A DNA stretch of 64,000 nucleotides from CAZMGT01 sp964565895 (GTDB lineage: Bacteria > Armatimonadota > Zipacnadia > UBA1398 > CAZMGT01), in the NCBI GenBank assembly GCA_964565895.1, contig CAZMGT010000008.1, positions 1 through 64,000 of the forward strand, read 5' to 3'. The position numbers were made by a program, and so were the translations under genes. Of this stretch, positions 34,200 through 41,921 are shown piece after piece. Each line of letters begins with the position of its first letter. Positions within the stretch are counted from its first letter, which is position 1. The notes under the pieces are model-generated. The model was given only the letters and a program-made list of their open reading frames with translations, was not told the DNA's origin and searched no databases.

Positions 34200-36047
34200 C
34201 TAGAAGTAATACCAAATGCTGCGGTAGTCCTCGGGGTTTTCGCCGCGGCGCTGGAGCTCGCGGAGATAGTTTAAGATAGGCACGTCGTGATAGACGAACG
34301 TGCCCGCGTGGCGAATTTTCTTCTCCCAGGGGTGGAACTCGTAGACGCGCGAGCCGTTGGGGGCGATGCCCAGGAAGTCGTGGTGCTGCCAGGCGCGGAG
34401 GTAGTTTTTGCCCAAGCGCGGGACGTTAAACACGGCTTCGTCGGCGCGCACGAGGCCGGGGAGGAGGCGGGCCTCCTCCTTCTGCTCTTGCTGTAGGCGG
34501 GCGATGGGCACGCGCAGATGGTTGGTCTCCGACTTGCCCTTCATGTTGAACGTATAGTAGGGGTCGACGCCGATGAGGCGGAGGAGGCGGCGCAGGGCGG
34601 CGGCTTCGAAGCGGCGGCTGTTCTCCACGGTAAACACGAGCTGGTTGTAGATGCTCAGCCCGCGGCGGCGCAGGCGCTGGCAAGCGGCCATCGCCTCGGG
34701 CGTGACCTCGTAGACGTGCTCGAAATGGGTGACCACGCACACCTCGCGCCGGCCGGGGATGTGGTAGCTGGCGAGCATGTCCGCGAGCTCCTCCTCCACG
34801 CGCATGGGGAGGACGACGGGCACGCGCGTGCCAATGCGCACGCGCTCCACGTGGTCCATGGCGGTGAGGCGCTCGAGGAGAAAGTGGATCGTGGCGTTGT
34901 CGAGCATGAGCGGGTCGCCGCCGGTGAGCAGGACCTCGGTGATTGTCGGGTGCTCCTGGAACCAGCGAAGGGCGTCCTCGATGCGCTCGAGGGGGGCGAG
35001 GGCGAGGGGGTCCATCGCCCCGCGGATCTCCCAGTTGCGCTGGCAGTAGACGCAGATTTGGGCGCAGGCGCCAAACGGCTTGAAGATGGCGATTAACGGA
35101 TAGCGCCGGGTGACGAGGTCGATGGGCGAGGTGGAGCTTTCGTCCATAAAGTCGCCCGCGGTGGGGCCGCAGGCGCGGATCTCGGCCATTTTGGTAACGT
35201 ATGACTCGGGAGGCAGAACCTGGGCGCGAATGGCGTGGTCGCGCGTGCGGTGCGGCTCGTAGTCCATGAGCGAGGCGTAATACGGAGTTACCGCCCAGGG
35301 GACGTTGAGCCGCTGGGCGGCGCGCAGGCCGCGTAGCTCGTCGTCGGTGAGCTGAACGAGGCGCGCGAGCAGGTCGGAGTCGCGAATGATGTGCGCGACG
35401 TGCCAGTTCCAGTCGTGCCAGTCGCTATCTGTCCCGCCGAGGACGGCGAGGATGCGCTTTCGGTTCTCCTCTCTCGTGCGGATGACATCGGCGTCCATTC
35501 CTGTGGGATAGGAGCGGATACGGCGGAGGACCTCCTGGGCCATCTCGTCGAGCTGGTCGGAGCGGTGGCGGGCGGCCTCGCGCCCCGTGCCTAACGAGGC
35601 GTCGAGCTCGTCGGTGGCGTCGTAGACGTGCGAGCGGCCGAGGGCGCCGAGGAGGATGTGGCACACGTCCTGGACAAGGGCCTCGGAAAGCGGGGGGCCG
35701 AGCCAGGGCTTGCCGTGGGCCTCGCACCAGAGGGCTTCGATAAGCGAAAAGCCGACGACTTTTTCGTTGTTGGGGTCGAGCATGTTCTCGAGCGCGGCGG
35801 CGCAGTTGGCCACGGTAACCAGCTCGAGGCCCTCGAGGCCGCTTTGCCGAGCTTCAAACCGCCGGCGCCAGCGGGAGAGTGAGGCGCGCAGCCAACTGCG
35901 CGCAGCAGCGGGCGAGGCAAACTTGCGCAAGCGAAACTTAAGATGGGGATATATATCGAAAACGGGCGCCAGTGAGGCGCTGCGCTGGGCCACGGCGTGG
36001 CGGCGCAGATGATGGGTAGCGGGCATCTTAGTCTTTGTGCGCTCCAT
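34200..36047 (-). CDS. KamA-family radical SAM protein with long N-terminal extension
   Basis: The 615-residue protein has the radical SAM motif C328-AQI-C332-VY-C335 and the lysine 2,3-aminomutase signature region (LLTGGDPLMLDN near 373-384; GLSIYNQLVF; DPYYTFNMKG). It is about 200 residues longer than lysine aminomutase because of an N-terminal domain. By eye, positions that carry the two lysine-binding aspartates in the Clostridium enzyme are R478 and K503 here, so the substrate should differ. AAGGAGGCG precedes ATG 36047. It lies 80 bases upstream of the FAD oxidoreductase. Confidence 0.85.
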   Translation of the reverse strand: MERTKTKMPATHHLRRHAVAQRSASLAPVFDIYPHLKFRLRKFASPAAARSWLRASLSRWRRRFEARQSGLEGLELVTVANCAAALENMLDPNNEKVVGFSLIEALWCEAHGKPWLGPPLSEALVQDVCHILLGALGRSHVYDATDELDASLGTGREAARHRSDQLDEMAQEVLRRIRSYPTGMDADVIRTREENRKRILAVLGGTDSDWHDWNWHVAHIIRDSDLLARLVQLTDDELRGLRAAQRLNVPWAVTPYYASLMDYEPHRTRDHAIRAQVLPPESYVTKMAEIRACGPTAGDFMDESSTSPIDLVTRRYPLIAIFKPFGACAQICVYCQRNWEIRGAMDPLALAPLERIEDALRWFQEHPTITEVLLTGGDPLMLDNATIHFLLERLTAMDHVERVRIGTRVPVVLPMRVEEELADMLASYHIPGRREVCVVTHFEHVYEVTPEAMAACQRLRRRGLSIYNQLVFTVENSRRFEAAALRRLLRLIGVDPYYTFNMKGKSETNHLRVPIARLQQEQKEEARLLPGLVRADEAVFNVPRLGKNYLRAWQHHDFLGIAPNGSRVYEFHPWEKKIRHAGTFVYHDVPILNYLRELQRRGENPEDYRSIWYYF

Positions 36048-36470
36048 GGCATCGCCTCCTTCGGCGAGCGTTTGCGGCGCAAAAGAGCAGCCTCGTTGAG
36101 CGGCGCGGGCTTGCGCAGCAGGTGCATTTTGCGAAAAAAACGGTCAGTTCGTCAGCGCTGCGAAACTAGCGCACGGATGATGGATGTGTTAGCCCTTTTT
36201 CGCCTGTTTGCGCGCGGGTGACGGTAACTAGGAACAGGGCCGGGCTATTGCGCCACCTCTGAGGCATTTGCCGCAGCCGAAAAGGCCGTTTTCCGTTACA
36301 GGCAGGAAAACATTCGCCGTGGGAGTTGGGCAACCTTCTGTTTTTTTTAAAATCGGCGCGTGCCGATGCGAAAGGGCAGCGCGGCAAGGGGGCGAACGGA
36401 GAGAGTGGCCCGCGCGGGGCCGGGGTTGGCGCCCCGCGGGCCTAGGCCGCTGGAGATGGGGAGAGCTGCC
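36048..36470. other. Divergent intergenic region, AT-rich in its second half
   Basis: No supported gene. The region carries poly-A and poly-T runs (36133-36139, 36341-36348) unusual in this genome and must hold divergent promoters for the KamA-like gene and the DUF362 gene. See the candidate promoter at 36326. Confidence 0.35.
36326..36353 (+). promoter_or_regulatory. Candidate promoter for the DUF362 gene
   Basis: TTGGGC (36326-36331) and TAAAAT (36348-36353) are 16 bases apart, with a T8 run just before the -10. The -10 matches 5/6. It lies about 118 bases before the start codon. Confidence 0.4.
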
Positions 36471-37571
36471 ATGGCAGAGAGAGGGCGCAGGAAAGCGCGC
36501 AGGCAGTTTTTCAAAGCCGCGGGAGCGCTTGCCGGCGTGGTTTTTCTGGGCAACCTGGGCTGCAAGAGAGCGGAGGAGAGGCGGGCCGGAGCCGCCCGAG
36601 GGCCGGCACGCGCGCCAGCGCGGAAGGTTCGGCCGCCGCGCGTTGCGCCGGTGGGCACCGCGCCGCCCGTTGCCCAGAGGAGCAAGGTGTGCCTTGTGCG
36701 CAGCGCGAGGCTCGTGAAAAACGAGTTTGAGCTGCGCGAAGAGGTGGTGTGCGAGGTTCTGGAGCGGGGGATTTGCGAGCTTTTGGGCGAGGACGAGGGC
36801 AAGCGCGCGTGGCTCTCGCTGTTTTCGCCCGAGGACGCGATCGGGATAAAGGTTAACTGCCTTGCCGGGCCGCGGTTTTGCACGCACCCGGATATGGTCG
36901 CGGGGCTGGTGCGCTGTCTGGCCAACGCCGGGATTAGCCCGGGGAACGTTGTCATTTGGGACCGGCGCGACGGCGAGCTCGCCCACTGCGGGTTTGAGGT
37001 GCGCCACGCGGCGGAGGAGGGCAAGCCGCTGTGCTATGGCAACGACGCCCCAGGGGCGGGATTTGGCAAGCCCACGAGCAGCGGGATCTGGCGCGGCCGG
37101 CTGAGCAGGATCCTCACCGAGCACACCAACGCGCTTATTAACTGCCCCGTGGCCAAGGACCACTCCATCGCCGGGCTAACCCTCGCCCTGAAGAACCACT
37201 ATGGGACGATCGACAACCCGTCGCAATATCACGGCAAGCGGGTGCATCGGGCGATCGCCGACGTAAACGCGCATCCGGAGATTAAGAGGAGGACGCGGCT
37301 GGTGGTTGTGGACCTAGTGCATGGGGTGTGCCAAGGGGGGCCCGGAGGCGATGAGAGATTTGCGTTTTGCATGGAAGGATTCTTAATGAGCTGCGACCCC
37401 GTGGCCGCGGACGCCGTGGGGCGGAAGATTTTAGACGAGCAGCGCAAGAAGATGAAGCTTGCCCCGCTGGGGGAGTGCGGGCGCGAGCCGCAGCATATTG
37501 CCCTCGCCGCGGAGCAGGGCTTAGGCAACGCTGCGGAGGCGAACATTGAGATCAGCGAGGTTGTTGTGTAG
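36471..37571 (+). CDS. Tat lipoprotein of the DUF362 family
   Basis: The 366-residue protein begins with a twin-arginine signal (RKARRQFFKAAGALAG) ending in the lipobox LGNLGC. The body matches DUF362: SPEDAIGIKVNCLAGP, GISPGNVVIWDRRDGEL, INCPVAKDHSIAGLTLALKN and FLMSCDPVAADAVGRKIL. DUF362 proteins are often linked to iron-sulfur proteins, but this one lacks ferredoxin motifs. ATG 36471 was chosen for its GGGGAG site. It is followed 35 bases later by an unknown gene on the same strand. Confidence 0.85.
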   Translation: MAERGRRKARRQFFKAAGALAGVVFLGNLGCKRAEERRAGAARGPARAPARKVRPPRVAPVGTAPPVAQRSKVCLVRSARLVKNEFELREEVVCEVLERGICELLGEDEGKRAWLSLFSPEDAIGIKVNCLAGPRFCTHPDMVAGLVRCLANAGISPGNVVIWDRRDGELAHCGFEVRHAAEEGKPLCYGNDAPGAGFGKPTSSGIWRGRLSRILTEHTNALINCPVAKDHSIAGLTLALKNHYGTIDNPSQYHGKRVHRAIADVNAHPEIKRRTRLVVVDLVHGVCQGGPGGDERFAFCMEGFLMSCDPVAADAVGRKILDEQRKKMKLAPLGECGREPQHIALAAEQGLGNAAEANIEISEVVV

Positions 37572-37606
37572 GAGGCAAGAGGAGGCAATTGCCCGGGAGG
37601 AGAGCC

Positions 37607-38173
37607 GTGAGCGAAGAGGGGCGCAAGGACGAACGCTATGCGGAGTATTTGGCGCGCATCGGGGAGCGTCTGCAGCGGCGGGGATATGTGCTCGTACAAG
37701 ACAAGCTGGCTGAGGAGGAGCGGATTAGCACCGCGCGCCTGGACCTGCTCGGCTATTACGGGCCGCTGGGGCACCAGAAGTTCGACGGCGTGCAGCGGGT
37801 GGCCGCGCTGGCGTGGATGGAGCGGCCCACGGCGGACGAGGTGCGCCGGTTCTCCGCGCAAATTTTTCAGTTTGCGATGACCACGCTAAACGAGCTGCAC
37901 ATGGAGCCCGTAGTGTGCATGGCCGCGGTGGCTACGCGCGCCCCCGCGGAGGAGGTTGTGCAGTTTGTCGAGGGGACGTTTTTGTTCCGTCTGCCCTCGC
38001 TTGAGCTGCCCGCGGTGGTTGACCTAGAGCGCGAGGTGGTTTACGCCCTGCGCCATGTGCCCATTTGGGGCAAGGCGCACGTGGACAAGCACCTGTCGTA
38101 TCTGCGGCGGCTTTTTGCCCCGCGTGTTCCCCGCAAGCGTTTTGACCGCGCTGCCGAGCACCAATATACTTGA
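37607..38173 (+). CDS. Cytoplasmic protein of unknown function
   Basis: The 188-residue protein has no signal or membrane segment. It starts with GTG after GGGAGGAG. Two mixed alpha/beta parts are visible, with conserved-looking segments YYGPLGHQKFDGVQRV, MEPVVCMAAVATRAP and ELPAVVDLEREVVYALRH. I cannot assign a family. Confidence 0.55.
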   Translation: MSEEGRKDERYAEYLARIGERLQRRGYVLVQDKLAEEERISTARLDLLGYYGPLGHQKFDGVQRVAALAWMERPTADEVRRFSAQIFQFAMTTLNELHMEPVVCMAAVATRAPAEEVVQFVEGTFLFRLPSLELPAVVDLEREVVYALRHVPIWGKAHVDKHLSYLRRLFAPRVPRKRFDRAAEHQYT

Positions 38174-38223
38174 CCGCGCAAGGGTAAACGCACAACGAAT
38201 AGGCCTAACGGACGGTGAGCGAG

Positions 38224-39549
38224 ATGCGCTGGCGCGTTTTTTTGCTCTGCGCCGCTGGTGTCGCTGTCGCGCTGGGGGCGGCATGGGGCGCGGAGCAGGG
38301 GGTAATCGAGGACCAGCCGCTGACGGCGACGGGGTATCACTCGCCGGCGTGCTCGCCGGACGGGCAGTGGATTGCGTTTTTGGGATATAGCCCGCGGCCG
38401 GGGGGAGGCGTGGGGCAGGATGTATACATTATGTCCACCGATGGCACGGTATTCCGCCGGCTCACCTCGCGGAGCATCGTTGAGGCGCCGCAGTGGGACC
38501 CGAACTCAAACCGGCTGGTGTGTGCGGTAACGCGGCAGAGCGGGGAGCGCGCGGACAGCGGGCTGTGGTATGTGCCGCTTTCCCTGCGCGGACGGCCGAA
38601 TCAGTTTTTAAAGGCCGTTCCCGAGCGGGCGCCGCACGCGCCGGTGTTCTCGCCGGATGGGCGGTATTTGGCCTATATCCACTACGAAAGCGATGACTCG
38701 CAGCGGTTTGTCCCCTGGGTGATTAACCTGCAGCGGCTGGAGGTGCGCAAGCCGCTGGAGCTTCCCGCACAGGTTACGCTGTGCCAGAGCTCGGCGCCGG
38801 TGTGGGCGAGAGATTCGCACAAGCTGCGCTTTTTGGCCTATGAGGAGAAAGGGCGGCGCGAGCTGGGGCTGTGGGAGGTTGACGTGGAGTCGGGGAAGGT
38901 CGGGCGAGTGCACGTGTTTCCCGAGGGCTGGGAGGTGTCCAGCTTAGCCTATTCGCCGGACGGCAAGCGGCTGGCGTATATTCGCAAGCAGGGCGACGTG
39001 GAGGAGCTTGTTGTAGCCGACGAGCGCGGGGCGAACCCCGTGGCCGTGGCGGAGATCGCCAAGCGGCTGGAGCTTTTGCCCAAGCTGTTTGAGTCGGACG
39101 TAAGCTGGCTGACAAACAACGCGATTGTTTACGTGAGCGGGGCAAACTTGCGGCTGCTGCGGCTGGGCTCGCCGGAGGAGGCGGCGATTTTAGCCTCTCG
39201 GCGCAACCTGCTTGAGCTATATAGCGCGCTGCGCGCCTATGCGCGGCTGCACAAAGGCTATCTTCCCTCGCCACAGGACGACCCGCAGCTTTACGACCCC
39301 AACGACCCCTACTTTTGGGTGCTGGCCGTTGCCCCATATTTGCGCACGCGCCGCGTGTTGTATTCGCCCGCGGACGCCAAGCGCGACAAGCCGAGCAGCT
39401 ATGAGCTGAACGAGAAGTATGTGGGGCAAATGCTCAGCGCGGTGGCCGAGATCGAGGACGCTATTTTGTTGCAGGAGCGCGAGGCTTATCACAACGGCAA
39501 GCGGGTTGTCCTTTATGCCAACGGGAAGACGGCGGTGCTCGAGCGATAG
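38224..39549 (+). CDS. Secreted PD40/TolB-like propeller with pseudopilin-like C-terminus
   Basis: The 441-residue protein has a signal peptide (VFLLCAAGVAVALGAAWGA), five or six PD40 blades (ACSPDGQWIAFLGY, VFSPDGRYLAYIHY, AYSPDGKRLAYIRK) to about residue 320, and a C-terminal region of about 110 residues. That end contains NLLELYSALRAYARLHKGYLP, SYELN near 395, and HNGKRVVLYANGKTAVLE at the end. It resembles type II secretion/DUF1559 pseudopilin bodies that end in the H-X9-DG motif. ATG 38224 is preferred; an in-frame GTG lies at 38215. Confidence 0.7.
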   Translation: MRWRVFLLCAAGVAVALGAAWGAEQGVIEDQPLTATGYHSPACSPDGQWIAFLGYSPRPGGGVGQDVYIMSTDGTVFRRLTSRSIVEAPQWDPNSNRLVCAVTRQSGERADSGLWYVPLSLRGRPNQFLKAVPERAPHAPVFSPDGRYLAYIHYESDDSQRFVPWVINLQRLEVRKPLELPAQVTLCQSSAPVWARDSHKLRFLAYEEKGRRELGLWEVDVESGKVGRVHVFPEGWEVSSLAYSPDGKRLAYIRKQGDVEELVVADERGANPVAVAEIAKRLELLPKLFESDVSWLTNNAIVYVSGANLRLLRLGSPEEAAILASRRNLLELYSALRAYARLHKGYLPSPQDDPQLYDPNDPYFWVLAVAPYLRTRRVLYSPADAKRDKPSSYELNEKYVGQMLSAVAEIEDAILLQEREAYHNGKRVVLYANGKTAVLER

Positions 39550-39559
39550 GGCGGCGCAG

Positions 39560-41125
39560 GTGCGCTGGGCGACGCTGTGGGTGGCCGCGCTGGCCGCGGC
39601 CGCGTGCGGGGCGGAGCGCTGGGCGTGTTGGCGGCTTTGCCCCGGTCGCGCGCCGGCGCTCGCCGGAGATCCCCCGCGGATCGCCCTTGCCACGCCGTTT
39701 AAGGGCCGCTGGGCAGTTGTTGTGTGCGACCTCGACGGGGGCGAGGCGGTGCAAGTCTGCGGCCGCGGGGGCGCCTTCCCCGACCTTGCGCCCACCGAGG
39801 AGGAGCTGCGCGGGGGGATTTCGCTGTGCGCGGCGCCCCAGCTTTTGGCGCTGGGGGGTTGGCTGGTTGACCTGCGCGGGCCGGCGCTTGTTGACCTAAG
39901 CGAGCGCTTGGGCGCGGGGCAGCGCGTGCAGACGTGCGCCGTTGCGCGCGAGGGCGGGTGGGTTTGCGTCGTCGCTAAGGGCGAGGGCCAGCGCTGGCAG
40001 CTTTGCCTAGGGCGGATGCCCGAGCTTGAGTTTGAGACGGTGTTTAGCTCAGCGCGCCCCCTTCGCGCGCCATGTGTGGCGAGCACGGGCGACGTTGTGG
40101 CCTGCTTAGTTTGCCAGAGCGAGGCGGGCGAGGGCGAGGCTTTAGCGTGCGTTCGCGCTGGGCAGGGGTGGCGGAAGGTGCCGCTGGCGGAGAAGGCGAG
40201 CGCAGCGCGCGTTGCCCCAAGCGGCGAGCGGGTGTTTTGGCTGAGCGAGGGCGTTGTGCATGGGGCGGAGATTGGCGCGGGCGGGGTAAGCGAGCGCTGG
40301 GCCTGTCCGGCGCGGGGCGTGCGCGGATTTGACGTTGACGCGCATGGGCGCTGGCTTGCGCTTGCCACGGGGGGAGGGGCGTTTTGGGCATGTTATGCAA
40401 GCCCCGTGCTGCTGCGCGTGCCGCTGGAGCAGGCCGGCGAGGGCGAGCGCCGGCGGGCAAGGGAGCTTGCCTTGCGCGAGGCGGCGATCGCGCCGGATGG
40501 CCGGACGATGGCCTTTGCCGGCGAGGTGGTTTATGTGGCAAGCAGAGCAGTTGCCCAAAGGCCAGTGGTGCGGCCGCTTGCATTGGGGCGGGCGGGCCCG
40601 CGGCCGTTTAGCGAGGTGCTCGCTGGGCTGTGGGAGCTTGCCGCGCGGCTGAGCGGGGCGGCGGAGGAGCGCCAGCCGCGCGCGGGTGGCGTTTGCGCGG
40701 CGGCCGAAGATGGCACGCGGCGTTATTTTTGCCCAAGCCTTTCGCTCTTCCTTTGCTTGCCCCCAGGGTGGACGGCAAGGGAGGAGGAGCGGGCGCTTTG
40801 CCTGAGCGACGGGCGGGGGAGGGAGGTTGCCCGCCTGTGGGCCGAGGAGGACACCGGCCGAGCGCTGGACGAGCTTGCGCGCCAGGCGCTGGCCGAGCTT
40901 GGCGCGGAGCCAGCGGGGCAGTGGCCGGCGCTGTTGCTCGGGGTCTCTGCAGTGGAGGTCGAGGGGGCGCTGGGGACCGGCGAGCAGCGGAGGGTCGCGC
41001 GCGTGGCGTGCTGCAGAGCGGGGGGAAGGGTGTATTTTGCGCGCGCTGTCTTTCCCGCAGGCGATGGGGAGCTGGGCGAAGTGGTGCAGCGGGTGTGGGA
41101 GTCGCTGGCGCTTGCCGTGCGGTGA
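39560..41125 (+). CDS. Secreted protein of unknown function, probable propeller
   Basis: The 521-residue protein starts with GTG at 39560 and has a hydrophobic signal ending in Cys (LWVAALAAAAC), so it may be lipidated, although the -3 residue is Ala. The body has weak blade-like repeats (RVAPSGERVFWLSEG, REAAIAPDGRTMAFAGE) and a separate C-terminal domain (LSLFLCLPPGWTAREEE to WESLALAVR) that resembles a PsbP/DUF1795-like fold by eye. It follows the PD40-pseudopilin gene by 10 bases, so the two are likely co-transcribed. Confidence 0.55.
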   Translation: MRWATLWVAALAAAACGAERWACWRLCPGRAPALAGDPPRIALATPFKGRWAVVVCDLDGGEAVQVCGRGGAFPDLAPTEEELRGGISLCAAPQLLALGGWLVDLRGPALVDLSERLGAGQRVQTCAVAREGGWVCVVAKGEGQRWQLCLGRMPELEFETVFSSARPLRAPCVASTGDVVACLVCQSEAGEGEALACVRAGQGWRKVPLAEKASAARVAPSGERVFWLSEGVVHGAEIGAGGVSERWACPARGVRGFDVDAHGRWLALATGGGAFWACYASPVLLRVPLEQAGEGERRRARELALREAAIAPDGRTMAFAGEVVYVASRAVAQRPVVRPLALGRAGPRPFSEVLAGLWELAARLSGAAEERQPRAGGVCAAAEDGTRRYFCPSLSLFLCLPPGWTAREEERALCLSDGRGREVARLWAEEDTGRALDELARQALAELGAEPAGQWPALLLGVSAVEVEGALGTGEQRRVARVACCRAGGRVYFARAVFPAGDGELGEVVQRVWESLALAVR

Positions 41126-41126
41126 G

Positions 41127-41905
41127 CTAAAGCATGGTAAAGATGAGGGGCTCGCCGTCGGTTATGCCCACGGTGTGGCCGTAGGCACAGGTGGGTTGGC
41201 CGTCGGCGGTGCGTAGGGAGAAGCCGTCTTCGGCGAGGGAAAGCGCGGGCGCGCCGGCGGTGACGCAGGGGCCGAAGAACAGGACCATGCCCGGGCGGAG
41301 GATGAGCTTGGCCTCTGCGGTGTAGGGAAACAACGGCTGCTCCAGGGGAAAGCGGCCCAGGCCGTGGCCGGAGTCGGGATGGGCCAGGGTGTAGCCATCC
41401 GCACGGAGCAGGCGGCGCAGAGCGCCCGTGGCCCGGGCCACGGGCTGGCCAGCGCGCAGCCTTTCGATGCCCGCGAGAGTTGCCCGCGCCGCGCTGTGCG
41501 CCAGGGAGAGCCAGCGGTCGTCCGGCCGGCCGACAAACGCGGTATAGCGAACGCGCGCGCAAAAGCCATCGTAGCGCAGCCAAACATCGAGCTTGAGCAC
41601 ATCGCCCTCGGCCAGGAGATAGCCCGAGGGAGCGCCGAAGCACGCCGTGTCGTTTACGGAAAGGCCCACGCAGCCGGGGAATTGCGCGCCGGAGAGGGCG
41701 CCGAGCGCCTCGGCGAACACCGGCTGCGCGCCGTACTTTTCCATAAGCCGCGCGGCGAGCAGGTCGAGCTCGCGCAGGGGAACGCCGGGCTGGGCGGCGG
41801 CGGCAAGCTGCTCGGCGACCTGCGCGGCGATTTTTCCCGAGGCGGCGGTGTGCTCGAACTCATGGGGGTTTTTAGATGAAGCGGGCGGATGGCGCTGCGC
41901 TCCAT
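41127..41905 (-). pseudogene. M24 (methionine aminopeptidase-like) protein, frameshifted and lacking metal ligands
   Basis: Corrected for one missing base in the G5 run at 41864-41868 (plus strand), the gene encodes 259 residues. The N-terminus IRPLHLKTPHEFEH joined to TAASGKIAAQVAEQL is a close match to methionine aminopeptidase. As written, only the part from ATG 41744 (205 residues) is open. Even corrected, the metal site is poor: LKLDVWL keeps the first Asp and GHGLGR keeps the His, but the second Asp is lost (GFCARVRY) and both late Glu are replaced (GMVLFFGP, AYGHTVGI). It is thus probably a non-metal pitta-bread pseudoenzyme, if expressed. GAGGGG precedes ATG 41905. Confidence 0.7.
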
Positions 41906-41921
41906 CGCCTGCGGCCCCTCG

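Noticed and set aside
34200..36047. Lysine 2,3-aminomutase
   Set aside because: The radical SAM core fits, but the two lysine-binding Asp positions appear substituted.
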